Of a stretch of 37,382 nucleotides of DNA, positions 25,041 to 34,032 are shown piece after piece (the stretch's first letter is position 1; each line of letters begins with the position of its first letter). The translations under genes were made by a program, and so were the position numbers. Location: assembly GCA_938016265.1 (NCBI GenBank), contig CALLWB010000122.1:1-37382 (forward strand), written 5' to 3'. The stretch comes from an uncultured Saprospiraceae bacterium (GTDB taxonomy: Bacteria; Bacteroidota; Bacteroidia; Chitinophagales; Saprospiraceae). Below the pieces are notes generated by a model. The model was not told the DNA's origin. It ran no database searches and saw only the letters and a program-made list of their open reading frames with translations.

Positions 25041-25772
25041 CTAGTTGGTCGATTGGTCGTTGACTTTTTTGCTTTGCAAGGCATAGGAAATACCTAGCTG
25101 GGCGAAAAAACGTTGATATCCAGAGACCCTTTTTTGGATCTGAGTCATCGTATTGCTGATAGAACTCGCATTCGGAATATAGTTGGATTTGGAGCCAAAC
25201 AAAACGACTACCGTAAATCTATCGCTCAACGCTGATTCGCCGCCTACCTGCAGGATTAGTCCAGGGTTCACAATACCAAGATTTATACTAGGATCGACCA
25301 GTTGTTCTCTGAAACCGGAGGCATGAACTATGTACCGTTCTCCTGAAACCACCAAAGGTATTTGAAGGTCTAATCCCAGGCCTATGAAAGGAGTTAGTCC
25401 CTTCATTTTAATTTTTCTATTGAAAACCATTGACATGTCGAGACCGTGCTCACGTACATTATTGACCAGCGTGCTAAAACCGGGGCTTACTCCTTGGTTG
25501 GGTATCAGCAGATCGTCCAAGAGGAGTCCAGATTCTCTGGATTGGAATTTGCCCAAATAATAACTGAGTGTGATCGTTGGCGTCCACAATTTCCCCTTGT
25601 CAATTTCTAGGAAAATGCCTTTATGCATGGGCAATTTGTAGTGTGGATTGTTACTGGTGATAAAGTTTGGCTGTAAGTGCACTCCCAGTCGGACGGTCGT
25701 GGTTGTTTGCTGAGCACTTGCCAGTTGAAAAGCCAAAATTGATAAGCAAATGGCGTAGAGGATCTTTTTCAT
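25041..25772 (-). CDS. Outer-membrane beta-barrel-like protein
   Basis: A 243-residue protein with a clear signal peptide (residues 1-20, cleavage after LASAQ). The mature part shows alternating hydrophobic/polar strands with aromatic girdle residues, e.g. TITLSYYLGKF, GLTPFIGLGLDLQIP and a final FFAQLGISYAL, fitting a small 8-10 strand barrel. No specific family is recognised. It appears to be monocistronic; a 17-bp palindrome lies 14 bp upstream of its start. Confidence 0.65.
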   Translation of the reverse strand: MKKILYAICLSILAFQLASAQQTTTTVRLGVHLQPNFITSNNPHYKLPMHKGIFLEIDKGKLWTPTITLSYYLGKFQSRESGLLLDDLLIPNQGVSPGFSTLVNNVREHGLDMSMVFNRKIKMKGLTPFIGLGLDLQIPLVVSGERYIVHASGFREQLVDPSINLGIVNPGLILQVGGESALSDRFTVVVLFGSKSNYIPNASSISNTMTQIQKRVSGYQRFFAQLGISYALQSKKVNDQSTN

Positions 25773-26074
25773 AAGTATTTTTTAAAGTACTAATTATTAG
25801 TACAAAGGTGTTCGGGAAACAACTACGGTGTTTGAATAATCTCTACGATAGTGATTAATAAATTAAAGTTAAAAAGCGAGTGTTTCCCACCTTACTAACG
25901 AGACTTCAAGCATTTCGTTGCTTCCCTTGGACTAAGTAGCTCAAAACTAATTTCTACCTCAAATATTCACTATTTCCTATTATTCTACAATGAAGAATAC
26001 GATTGAGGCGGAGTCAGATGTATAATCGGCGTAATAAATGGATAGGCGGTAAACAGGCCGAAACCTGACCTTAC
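25773..26074. other. Intergenic region between CYTH and barrel genes
   Basis: About 300 bp without a credible gene. It holds the palindrome at 25787-25803; nothing else is clear. Confidence 0.5.
25787..25803. promoter_or_regulatory. Perfect palindrome upstream of the barrel gene
   Basis: GTACTAAT-T-ATTAGTAC lies between the start codon at 25772 and a near-consensus -7 element (minus strand CACCTTTG, 25803-25810). The position fits a repressor site overlapping the transcript start. Confidence 0.4.
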
Positions 26075-26542
26075 TTATTCCCAATCTTGAAAAGGATGGT
26101 TAATAAGATTAGAATTGTAATATCGGGGATCATTTGAAACTTCCTTGCCGATCCATGATGGAGGTGTGACATTGTCTTTTTCAGACTGCAGCTCCACTTC
26201 AGCTACAATAAGTCCTTTATTCACACCTTCGAAAACATCAATTTCCCAAAGTAGGCCGTTGGCTTTTACTAAGTGCCTTGTCTTTTCAATGATTGGTGGT
26301 TCGCAGAGGAGCAGTAATTTTTGCGCATCTGCTAGTGGGATGTCATATTCAAACTCCTGGCGAGTCGTGTTGATGGTCTGTCCTTTTATGGTAAGAATGC
26401 CACGCGCTCCTGCAATTCGAACCCGGACTGTCCGTTCTTTGTGGGTATTTAGGTAGCCCTGACTTAATGTCGTTGATTGGTGTACGCTTGCTCTCCAGGC
26501 ACTGGACGAGACTAAAAATTTACGTTCTATTTCGAGCGGCAT
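26075..26542 (-). CDS. CYTH-domain protein (triphosphate tunnel metalloenzyme)
   Basis: A 155-residue protein when started at the ATG at 26542, giving MPLEIERKFLV, the usual CYTH beginning; the longer form would need a GTG ten codons upstream. The ExExK signature (Glu4, Glu6, Lys8) binds metal and triphosphate. Further charged strands RVRIAG, TIKGQ and EFEYDIP, and the later EIDVF and EVELQ, fit the eight-strand tunnel. Bacterial members hydrolyse inorganic triphosphate or act on thiamine or nucleoside triphosphates; the substrate here is undetermined. Confidence 0.88.
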   Translation of the reverse strand: MPLEIERKFLVSSSAWRASVHQSTTLSQGYLNTHKERTVRVRIAGARGILTIKGQTINTTRQEFEYDIPLADAQKLLLLCEPPIIEKTRHLVKANGLLWEIDVFEGVNKGLIVAEVELQSEKDNVTPPSWIGKEVSNDPRYYNSNLINHPFQDWE

Positions 26543-26716
26543 TTGGTCAGTTATTAAGGTTCGTAAGTGCACGGGGATATTGATTATCCATTGTACTGAG
26601 TGCTAAATGTCTCCAAAAGTAAACAATCTAAAACGAATTGAAAAGGGATTTACCGGAGTCTGATCTCCAATAAATCCCATTCCAATATTAATTCTGTTTT
26701 AGAAGAAACTCAACCA

Positions 26717-28432
26717 CTAGTTGCTTCCTTGCTGTAGCATTTTTTTGATCTCTATCATTTCTGCTTTGAGTTGGTCGATCTCCTTTGCTTTTGCTTTGAG
26801 TACATCGATTTCTTTCGTTTGGGTATCAATTATTGCTTGCTGCTCTTTGGTCGCTTCCAATAAAACAGGGACAAGTGCGATATAGTTGACTGCCTTATTG
26901 TTGTTGCCATCGACGGTCACCAAATTAGGAAACACCTTTTCTACTTCCTGTGCAAGTACACCAATTTGCAGGTCTTCACTTCTGTTTTTATTTTTCCAAT
27001 AATAGGAATACCCGCCAATTTTCATAATGTTTTCCAGGGAGTTAGACAACGGGTGGATGGTTTCCTTCAAACGGATGTCGGAGGATTGGGTCAGTGTGCC
27101 GGCCAAGGTGGCATTTCCATTTTTAAGAATTACGAAGGCATCAGATCGGGTCATATCTGACGTTCCATTGCCAAGGACAAATAGTCGGTCATTTGGATTA
27201 ACATAGCTAGGAGCATAGGCGCTATAATTCGTACTATAAGAACCTCCTATCAATGCAGCGAAAGAGGTCGCTGTATTTCCTTCACCAAAAACTAAAGTAC
27301 TTGAACCAGTTGCCGTATTACGTTGTCCTCCAATAAGCACAGAGTTAGACCCACTCACGGTATTGTTTTCTCCACCGACTATTGCTGAAGAAATTCCACT
27401 AGCGGTGTTCAAAAGTCCACCACCAATAAAGGTCCGTTCGCTACTTGCCGTTTGATCTCTGCCTCCACAAACTGCATTGTCATTGCCCATAGCTTTATTG
27501 ACTTGGCCTCCCACAATCATAGAATAGTCTCCAGAGGCAATATTGTCGCGCCCACTCCCAATGAAGGAGGAATAGCCAGACGTTGTATTATTGGATCCAC
27601 CAGCAATTGCCGAAAAGTTACCCCCAGCAGTATTCAATCTTCCACCGCTAATCGTCGTGTAAGCCCCTGAACTAATATTGTTAAAACCGCCAGACGATGT
27701 AGACCAGAGCGCAGTGGCTTCGTTAGACTGCCCTCCACCAACAGTAGAATAAGCATTTGCAGTCCTGTTTTGAGTACCACCGGCAATGACCGATTGGTCA
27801 CCCCGTGCTATATTTACGGATCCTCCACCTACTACAGATGATTGGCCTGTGGCTTTGTTATTTGATCCTCCAGAGATGGTAGCAGCACTATTTACTGCCT
27901 TGTTTCTTGACCCTCCGGAGACGGTAGCATTTTGAGCGCCTGCAAGATTGGTGTTACCTCCTCCGACTGTTGCAAAATTTACACTGGCGGTATCTCTCCA
28001 GCCTCCTGAAACCGTGGCGTAGTCTGCTATAGCTAAGTTTTGAATTCCCATTGCTACAGCACCTGTGCCGGAAGCTCTATTACCAGTTCCAGCAGCGATT
28101 GAGTTTGCGCCACTTGCTGTATTTGCACCAGGATTCCCTTCCAGGCCGGTCCCATTGGCATTTATATCCCAATCTGAATCTGCTCCACCTCCTCCTGCAC
28201 CAGAAAGTAAATCTGTAATCGTCATGTGCTTCAGCACTCCTTGTGCTGGATTGACGACAATAACGCTGTTTTCATTGGTATTACTCTGAAGACCTTCGAT
28301 TTTTATAGGATCTCCAGTTTGTGATTTTACATGTAAGGTATGTGTTGGGGTAGTCGTTCCAATTCCAACATTTTGTGCAGACGCACCTAGGAATAGGAAC
28401 CCCCCTAAAAGTGTAAACATTAGGCTTTTCAT
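26717..28432 (-). CDS. YadA-like head-repeat protein with C-terminal S74-type chaperone domain
   Basis: A 571-residue secreted protein started at ATG 28432 (signal peptide about residues 1-20, ending GASAQ); an upstream in-frame ATG at 28498 would spoil the signal peptide. Residues about 95-400 contain roughly twenty degenerate 14-residue repeats built around SGGxxNxAxG, the left-handed beta-roll of trimeric adhesin heads. Then comes SDIRLKETI, the start of an intramolecular chaperone/S74 peptidase domain as in phage tail spikes. Ser451 and Lys456 fit the autocleavage dyad. The protein ends in a Leu/Lys/Glu heptad coiled coil. It is probably a trimeric surface fibre; export route unknown. Confidence 0.85.
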   Translation of the reverse strand: MKSLMFTLLGGFLFLGASAQNVGIGTTTPTHTLHVKSQTGDPIKIEGLQSNTNENSVIVVNPAQGVLKHMTITDLLSGAGGGGADSDWDINANGTGLEGNPGANTASGANSIAAGTGNRASGTGAVAMGIQNLAIADYATVSGGWRDTASVNFATVGGGNTNLAGAQNATVSGGSRNKAVNSAATISGGSNNKATGQSSVVGGGSVNIARGDQSVIAGGTQNRTANAYSTVGGGQSNEATALWSTSSGGFNNISSGAYTTISGGRLNTAGGNFSAIAGGSNNTTSGYSSFIGSGRDNIASGDYSMIVGGQVNKAMGNDNAVCGGRDQTASSERTFIGGGLLNTASGISSAIVGGENNTVSGSNSVLIGGQRNTATGSSTLVFGEGNTATSFAALIGGSYSTNYSAYAPSYVNPNDRLFVLGNGTSDMTRSDAFVILKNGNATLAGTLTQSSDIRLKETIHPLSNSLENIMKIGGYSYYWKNKNRSEDLQIGVLAQEVEKVFPNLVTVDGNNNKAVNYIALVPVLLEATKEQQAIIDTQTKEIDVLKAKAKEIDQLKAEMIEIKKMLQQGSN

Positions 28433-28806
28433 AAGGAGAATTTTTTGGATAAATTGAATTTGTTTCTTAGGTAATATTAGCAAATTAAAATCAAACAATA
28501 AGTAATATTTATGTCATTCTGACATATTTGTTTTTAGCTAACGTATTGGCAAGCAGTGGATTTAAGTCTGTTTTTCTTTAGGAGAAGGATTAACAAATAT
28601 GAGCCTAATCATAACCTGTTTTTAATCAAGCTATCATACATTAAAAATGGAGGGCATCAGATGATCGTCATCAGTGATGGTTTTAAGCAGTAGGTTCTTT
28701 TTAGATTGGATTGGTTGGCCCTTCAACGCTGGCAATGAAAGCAAATTATTCAAAACCACCCAACCATTCTTCAAGAACAGGCTGTCTTTAGGAGTAAATA
28801 TAAATT
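28433..28806. other. Divergent intergenic region
   Basis: About 370 bp between the fibre gene (minus) and the small barrel gene (plus). It contains a perfect inverted repeat TATGTCA-TTC-TGACATA at 28510-28526, close to the fibre-gene side, which could be a regulator site. No full promoter consensus was identified on either strand. Confidence 0.45.
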
Positions 28807-29466
28807 ATGAAAATGAAAAAAATACCGATTCTCTTCTTAAGTCTCTTTGTAATTTCTTCTGCATCCTATGCTCAATTTTCATTCGGTGTCGAAGGTGGAT
28901 ATACTAAATCCAAACAGCACTATGGGGAACTTGAATTGCCAGAAGATGCGGAGACTTCCGTTCATGGGTTTAATGTCTCAGGACTGGTTTACTACAATTT
29001 GGGCAGCTACTTCCGTTTTGGCCTTGAGCCTGGTATTGTAAGACGCGGTGCCGCCTGCGTACCTGGCTGGCAGCCTGAATTTGAGGGAGATACGAAAGTT
29101 TATACCACTTATTTCGAACTTCCATTGATGATTTCTGGAGGTATTCCTATTCTAAAAAAGAAAATAGAATTGTACGGTAAAGCAGGGTACGGGCAATCCG
29201 TTCTCGTCGCTGGCCATTTGGAGACTATTGATTTTAGTTCTGATGCCCCTCCTATTAGGGAAAATTTGGAATTTGGCAAAAATGAGCAGGCTCGAGGATG
29301 GGATCATGGACTTTATGGAAGCCTCGGTGTTGGTTATAATCTCGGTAAACATCAAATTTTTCTGGAGTCAGACTACTACTTTGGACTTCGTGATTTTGAC
29401 GTATTGAATGTTTCAAAAAACCGGTCTACCAATTTCCTGAATATAGGATATATGTTTAGGTTATAA
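28807..29466 (+). CDS. Small outer-membrane beta-barrel protein
   Basis: A 219-residue protein with a signal peptide (about residues 1-22, ending SASYA). The pattern of short amphipathic strands (FSFGVEGGYTKSK, FRFGLEPGIVRRG, IELYGKAGYGQSV, HGLYGSLGVGYNLG) and the final FLNIGYMFRL with C-terminal aromatic/Leu is that of a PorT/OmpA-like barrel common in Bacteroidota. An alternative start is the ATG two codons later. The specific role is unknown. Confidence 0.7.
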   Translation: MKMKKIPILFLSLFVISSASYAQFSFGVEGGYTKSKQHYGELELPEDAETSVHGFNVSGLVYYNLGSYFRFGLEPGIVRRGAACVPGWQPEFEGDTKVYTTYFELPLMISGGIPILKKKIELYGKAGYGQSVLVAGHLETIDFSSDAPPIRENLEFGKNEQARGWDHGLYGSLGVGYNLGKHQIFLESDYYFGLRDFDVLNVSKNRSTNFLNIGYMFRL

Positions 29467-29677
29467 AGTCATCTTGAAAATTGGTTTAACAATAAACGCT
29501 TCGCAAATATTAGCCATTGGTCGCTACATCGGCTTACTAGGAAAACAAGTTCCTTCATTTTGACGTTATAATATAGTAATTACTCTACTGACCTAAACTA
29601 GAGATCCCTGTTTTTTCGTAAATTTAATCTAGAAAAGCCAGCAGGTGATTACTAAAAAGTTGATTTCAAAATAAGAA

Positions 29678-30694
29678 ATGAAGAAAGGGCTCTATTTTCT
29701 ATTATTGGTATTGTTTGTTGTTTCTTGCCGAGAAGGGGAAGTAGCAGAGCCAGATTATGTTTCAGAATTGATGGAAATTCCGAAAGGATTTCCTGCCATA
29801 GATTTCCCGGAAGGGAATGAATTTACTAAAGCCAGATGGGATCTCGGAAAGCGGTTGTTTTTTGAGCCGGCCATGTCTTTAGACAGCACGATTAGCTGTG
29901 CTTCCTGCCATCAGCCTTCCCTTGCATTTAGTGATGAAGTGGCATTTAGCAAAGGCGTAAATGAGGCATTGGGGACACGCAACTCGCCGTCCTTGGCAAA
30001 CGTGGCCTACCAACCTTACCTTACTCGAGAAGGAGGGGTGCCCACCTTAGAAATGCAGGTGTTGATTCCAATAGAAGAACACAATGAGTTCAATTTCAAT
30101 GTTGTACTTATTGTGGATAGATTGACAGCGGATCCCAGCTACCTCGAGATGGCTCAAAATGCTTACGGCCGAGCACTCGATCCTTTTGTCATTACCAGGG
30201 CGTTAGCTTGTTTTGAGCGGAGCCTAATAAGTGGTTATAGTCGCTTTGATCAGTTTCAGAACTATGATAAAACCTCGGCTCTCTCTCCTTCAGAAATCAG
30301 CGGAATGAACCTGTTTTTTAGCGCCCAGACAAATTGTTCAAAATGCCACAGTGATTTCAATTTTTCGAACTATGCTTTCGTGAATACTGGCCTTTATGAA
30401 TCGTATGCCGATGATGGTCGATACCGATTGACCGGTATTGAATCCGATCGAGCGTTATTTAAAGTACCAAGTTTGAGAAACGTCGGAATAACAGCTCCTT
30501 ACATGCATGACGGGTCCTTCAATACCTTAGAAGAAGTCGTTGACCACTATCAGACAGGAGGAAAAAATCACCCACATAAAAGTAATCTCCTCCAACCCTT
30601 ATCGTTGTCTGAATTGGAAAAAGATGAACTCGTTCAGTTTTTAAAAACGTTGACAGATGAGGCCTTCATTAACAATCCATTATTCTCAAAATAG
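29678..30694 (+). CDS. Di-heme cytochrome c peroxidase (MauG/CcpA family) lipoprotein
   Basis: A 338-residue exported protein. The lipobox VVSC puts the lipidated Cys at residue 17. There are two heme c motifs: CASCH at 74-78 (high-potential or peroxidatic half) and CSKCH at 220-224. ALGTRNSPSLANVAY and a GGVPTLEMQ region follow the first heme, and TAPYMHDGSF near residue 275 provides the likely distal Met. This matches the bacterial cytochrome c peroxidase/MauG family, which reduces hydrogen peroxide or oxidises a protein partner in the periplasm. No partner gene is adjacent. Confidence 0.92.
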   Translation: MKKGLYFLLLVLFVVSCREGEVAEPDYVSELMEIPKGFPAIDFPEGNEFTKARWDLGKRLFFEPAMSLDSTISCASCHQPSLAFSDEVAFSKGVNEALGTRNSPSLANVAYQPYLTREGGVPTLEMQVLIPIEEHNEFNFNVVLIVDRLTADPSYLEMAQNAYGRALDPFVITRALACFERSLISGYSRFDQFQNYDKTSALSPSEISGMNLFFSAQTNCSKCHSDFNFSNYAFVNTGLYESYADDGRYRLTGIESDRALFKVPSLRNVGITAPYMHDGSFNTLEEVVDHYQTGGKNHPHKSNLLQPLSLSELEKDELVQFLKTLTDEAFINNPLFSK

Positions 30695-31050
30695 TTTTTT
30701 ACCGTAAAATACGGATGAATAATGCCGGTGAACTTATTCCTGTAAAAAATATATCCCTCCATTTCGATTCGTGTCTTTGCATCATCTTGTTGCTTAAGTT
30801 CAACAAAATCGGCACTTTGGTGTTCAGATGATTAACTTTAGATGCCTAGCGATATAAGGCACTTTGCAAAAACAAACCTAATTAATTAACAATTAACTAT
30901 CTTTGCAGCCTTAATTAGTCAATTGGCGACATAGGATTTTGGATGATTCAAATTCTTTTGTTTAAAACGTTTACTGACAAGTAGTTTTGCTGAACCCTTG
31001 AAGACAGGATGATAGGCAGAATTATTCAACATAAAAACATACACATATTT
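30695..31050. other. Intergenic region upstream of yicC
   Basis: About 355 bp. It contains the -7 element at 30898-30905; nothing else was recognised. Confidence 0.5.
30898..30905 (+). promoter_or_regulatory. -7 element of the yicC-gmk promoter
   Basis: TATCTTTG followed by CA is a close match to TAnnTTTG. No TTG lies at the expected -33 spacing. The predicted transcript starts near 30912, about 140 nt before the yicC start. Confidence 0.5.
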
Positions 31051-31929
31051 ATGCTATTATCCATGACCGGTTACGGTAGAGCAGTTAGAGAATTTGGGGC
31101 GAAAGCGTACACTGTAGAAGTAAAAACGCTAAATAGTAAATTTCTTGATCTTAAAATGCGCCTGCCGCAAGGCTACAGATCCAAGGAAATAGAAGTGCGA
31201 AAACTGGTTACCGAAATGGTTTCACGGGGGAAGGTAGATATTTCGGTGGAAGTGAAATTTTTGTCTGCGGATCAGTCTTTTGTTTTTGACCGTGCCTTAT
31301 TCAAAGCTTATCATAAAGAACTGTCTGAACTGTCCAAAGAACTGGATATGGGACAGGTCGATTTGGCGCAAGCAATATTAAGACTGCCAAATGTCGTTTC
31401 TGCCGGGGAGGATGTTATTTCTGATGAAGAATGGGGTATGATGAAAGAAGTAATCAATGAAGCCCTAGAAAAACTGACCAAATTTCGCTCAGATGAAGGA
31501 GCTTCTCTGGAGGCCGATCTCACACTTAGAGTAACGAATATACAGGAACTCCTTGAACAGGTCTCCCCATTTGAAGATGGTCGGATTGAACGATTGAGAG
31601 AACGATTTCGCACCCAAATTGATGAGTTGGTCGGCTCTGGGACAGTAGACGATAATCGACTGGAACAAGAGTTGATTTATTATACAGAAAAGTTTAGCTT
31701 GTCTGAAGAAAAAGTGCGTTTGGCGCAACATTGTGTTTATTTTATCGAACAACTAGCAGAAGAAAAGAGTGCCTCCAAGGGGAGAAGACTAAATTTCATC
31801 TCTCAAGAAATGGGTCGTGAAATCAATACGCTAGGCTCCAAAGCCAACTCTGCAGACATCCAAAGAATAGTCGTCCAAATGAAAGACGAACTGGAAAAGA
31901 TCAAAGAACAAGTAGCAAATGCCTTATAA
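31051..31929 (+). CDS. yicC: YicC-family endoribonuclease
   Basis: A 292-residue protein with the start placed at ATG 31051 so that it opens MLLSMTGYGRA, the universal N-terminus of the family; an upstream ATG at 31009 would add 14 unrelated residues. Other conserved parts are EVKTLNSKFLDLKMRLP and the C-terminal KGRRLNFISQEMGREINTLGSK. YicC proteins are RNases implicated in small-RNA turnover in E. coli. It overlaps gmk by 11 bp, a frequent arrangement. Confidence 0.93.
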   Translation: MLLSMTGYGRAVREFGAKAYTVEVKTLNSKFLDLKMRLPQGYRSKEIEVRKLVTEMVSRGKVDISVEVKFLSADQSFVFDRALFKAYHKELSELSKELDMGQVDLAQAILRLPNVVSAGEDVISDEEWGMMKEVINEALEKLTKFRSDEGASLEADLTLRVTNIQELLEQVSPFEDGRIERLRERFRTQIDELVGSGTVDDNRLEQELIYYTEKFSLSEEKVRLAQHCVYFIEQLAEEKSASKGRRLNFISQEMGREINTLGSKANSADIQRIVVQMKDELEKIKEQVANAL

Positions 31930-32554
31930 GAAAAAAGAAAAGACGGAAGATACCAAAGAAACAAAAGACGCTGTAACAACTAAACTAATGGTTTTTACCG
32001 CTCCTTCGGGTGCAGGGAAGACAACAATTGTCCGCCATTTACTGAAGACTTATGATGAATTGGATTTTTCTATCTCCGCCACCACAAGAGCAAAAAGAGA
32101 GAAAGAAACAGCGGATAGTGATTATTACTTTATCTCTGTAGAGGAGTTTCAAGAGAAAATCAAAAAAGAGGAATTCGTAGAATGGGAAGAAGTCTACGAA
32201 AACCAATTTTACGGAACGCTAAAATCGGAAGTCGCCCGACTCCGAAAATTAGGAAAACACGTTATTTTCGACATCGATGTGCAAGGAGCGATTAGCATAA
32301 AAAAGGTCTATGAAGACGAGGTACAGGTCGTCTTTATCAAACCTCCTTCGCCAGAAGTTCTTTTCGAACGACTAAGAAAACGAAAAACAGAAACGAAAAA
32401 AAGCCTCGAAAAAAGAATCGCCAAAGCTACCCGCGAATTGACCTATGAAAAACAATTCGATAAAGTCCTGCTAAACGATGATCTGGAGGTAGCACTCAAA
32501 GATGCAGCGCAAATCGTAGAAAAATTTTGCAAAATCACCATTGAACCCAAATAA
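31919..32554 (+). CDS. gmk: Guanylate kinase
   Basis: GMP + ATP to GDP + ADP in the cytosol. The 211-residue product has the P-loop APSGAGKTT (about residues 28-36), the SATTRAKREKE GMP-binding segment, DYYFISVEEF, and IFDIDVQGA. It carries a 23-residue charged N-terminal extension compared with the usual start; the ATG at 31988 could be an alternative start. The first ATG overlaps the end of yicC by 11 bp, favouring translational coupling. Confidence 0.95.
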   Translation: MPYKKKEKTEDTKETKDAVTTKLMVFTAPSGAGKTTIVRHLLKTYDELDFSISATTRAKREKETADSDYYFISVEEFQEKIKKEEFVEWEEVYENQFYGTLKSEVARLRKLGKHVIFDIDVQGAISIKKVYEDEVQVVFIKPPSPEVLFERLRKRKTETKKSLEKRIAKATRELTYEKQFDKVLLNDDLEVALKDAAQIVEKFCKITIEPK

Positions 32555-32568
32555 TATTTCTATCTTTG
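32541..32568 (+). promoter_or_regulatory. Bacteroidota-type promoter for apaG
   Basis: TTG at 32541-32543, a 17-bp spacer and TATCTTTG at 32561-32568. The predicted transcript start is near 32575, which rules against any apaG start at 32573 and supports the ATG at 32630. The element partly overlaps the end of gmk. Confidence 0.6.
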
Positions 32569-32629
32569 TTGATTGTTTTGTTTGATGAGTGGGCAGAGCG
32601 GTCGCTCGTGCAATAAAATTTTAGCGCGC

Positions 32630-33016
32630 ATGGAGACTACGATTACAAAAGGGGTAAAAATTTCAGTGGAAGTGGCTTTCCAGGGAGAGCACAGAGAGCC
32701 GAGATCAACCCAGTTTATATTCGCCTATCGAATCACTATCGAAAATCAAAACGACTATACGGTGCAACTCATGCGAAGGCATTGGTTTATTTTAAGTGGG
32801 AACGGAAATAAACGCGAAGTAGAAGGCCCTGGAGTAGTTGGCGATTTTCCAATACTCGCTCCTAAAGCAACCTACCAATACGTTTCAAGTTGCCACCTGC
32901 CAGTAGAAATTGGTAAAATGTATGGTACTTACCTGATGAAAAAAACCGAGGACGAATCTACTTTCAATGTAGAAATCCCTGCTTTTACCATGATGGTGCC
33001 CTACATATTAAATTGA
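32630..33016 (+). CDS. apaG: ApaG-domain protein
   Basis: A 128-residue protein with an immunoglobulin-like ApaG fold, started at ATG 32630 (METTITKGVKISV). Typical features are FAYRITIENQNDYTVQLMRR, the HWFILSG strand and the GPGVVGDFPILAPKATYQYVS segment, in which the GxGVVGxxP motif is diagnostic. Its biochemical role is not settled; in Proteobacteria it is linked to Ap4A metabolism genes and cobalt/magnesium tolerance. It is followed by a strong terminator. Confidence 0.94.
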   Translation: METTITKGVKISVEVAFQGEHREPRSTQFIFAYRITIENQNDYTVQLMRRHWFILSGNGNKREVEGPGVVGDFPILAPKATYQYVSSCHLPVEIGKMYGTYLMKKTEDESTFNVEIPAFTMMVPYILN

Positions 33017-33051
33017 TCATCAACAACCCTTGTCATATATTAGTGATGTAG

Positions 33052-33079
33052 CCTGCAAACCATGTTTGCAGGTTTTTTT
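33052..33079 (+). terminator. Intrinsic terminator of apaG
   Basis: CCTGCAAAC and GTTTGCAGG pair perfectly (9 bp) around a CAT loop, followed by T7. Confidence 0.93.
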
Positions 33080-33134
33080 GTCATACAATAGATGCTAATT
33101 CCACGTTTTCCAATTTAGAATCCATAAAAATGAC

Positions 33135-33142
33135 TAAATTTG
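33135..33142 (+). promoter_or_regulatory. Candidate -7 element upstream of the small lipoprotein gene
   Basis: TAAATTTG matches TAnnTTTG, 120 bp before the ATG at 33262. No -33 TTG is visible, so support is partial. Confidence 0.35.
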
Positions 33143-33261
33143 AATACGAATAGTATCGAATATTGCGTTAATTACTAATTAGATAATCAAACGCTTAGCA
33201 GATTAAAACCAAACAATGTCCTTAAACCTGCAACGAACTACTTTCTACTAAAAAAATTACA

Positions 33262-33387
33262 ATGAAAAAGTTAAAAAATATTATTGCACTTGGGCTATTG
33301 GTCGCATTCATTGGCGGAATAAGCAGCTGTGGTGCTGGCAAATGCAATTGCCCAAAGTTCTCTCTTGATACAGAGATCCTGGAATGA
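33262..33387 (+). CDS. 41-residue cysteine-rich lipoprotein
   Basis: A small open frame starting MKKLKNIIALGLLVAF, with a hydrophobic h-region and a lipobox ending ISSC (Cys at residue 23). The mature peptide is about 19 residues and contains CNCPKF. A basic n-region, hydrophobic core, lipobox and stop all fit a real lipoprotein. It lies after a terminator and 42 bp before the DUF502 gene, so it probably shares a transcript with that gene. Very short Cys-containing lipoproteins of this kind are often missed in annotation. Function unknown. Confidence 0.7.
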   Translation: MKKLKNIIALGLLVAFIGGISSCGAGKCNCPKFSLDTEILE

Positions 33388-33429
33388 TTTAGTATTAGAC
33401 TAAAACCATTAGACTAAAACCAACACACC

Positions 33430-34032
33430 TTGAAACTCCTATTTAAACGGCTGGGGCGTTATTTCTTCTCTGGGTTGCTTGTATTTGCTCCCCTTGCTTT
33501 TACTATTTACATCGTTATTACGCTCATCAATTGGATGGACAGTCTGGTTTCTTATGTCTTCCACATTAATTTTCCGGGATTCGGATTGGCGGTGATGTTG
33601 GTGTTGCTAACCGTGCTTGGGTTGCTCAGTAATTTATTCTTTATCCGTCCACTGATCAACTTTTTTGAGAACCTTGTCAAACGGACCCCGCTAGTCAAAA
33701 TTGTCTATTCTTCCATCAAGGATCTCCTGTCTGCCTTTGTCAGCGACGAGCGCAAATTTGACAAACCCATCATTGTCAAACTCACTGATGATGGCCCTGC
33801 AAGGCTCGGCTTTCTCACCGACGAAGACCTATCTGTTTTTGGACACGATGAGCTAGTGTCTGTCTATCTTCCCCACTCCTACAATTTTTCTGGCAATTTG
33901 TTTCTCCTCCCCCGACGCAACATCGAACGACTGCACGGCATCAATTCGACAGAAATGATGAAGTACATTGTATCTGGCGGTGTTACGCGACTCAAGGCAG
34001 AAAAGAAGCTTATTGATTCGAAGGAAGAATGA
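33430..34032 (+). CDS. DUF502 family membrane protein
   Basis: A 200-residue protein with two N-terminal membrane helices (about residues 12-33 and 47-70) and a soluble C-terminal domain. The opening RLGRYFFSGLLVFAPLAFTIYI, the FFENLVKRTPLVKIVYSSIKD segment and LPHSYNFSGNLFLLPRRNI are characteristic of DUF502. Function is not established. The start codon is TTG (33430); no in-frame ATG lies nearby that would keep the family N-terminus. It follows the 41-residue lipoprotein gene. Confidence 0.9.
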   Translation: MKLLFKRLGRYFFSGLLVFAPLAFTIYIVITLINWMDSLVSYVFHINFPGFGLAVMLVLLTVLGLLSNLFFIRPLINFFENLVKRTPLVKIVYSSIKDLLSAFVSDERKFDKPIIVKLTDDGPARLGFLTDEDLSVFGHDELVSVYLPHSYNFSGNLFLLPRRNIERLHGINSTEMMKYIVSGGVTRLKAEKKLIDSKEE

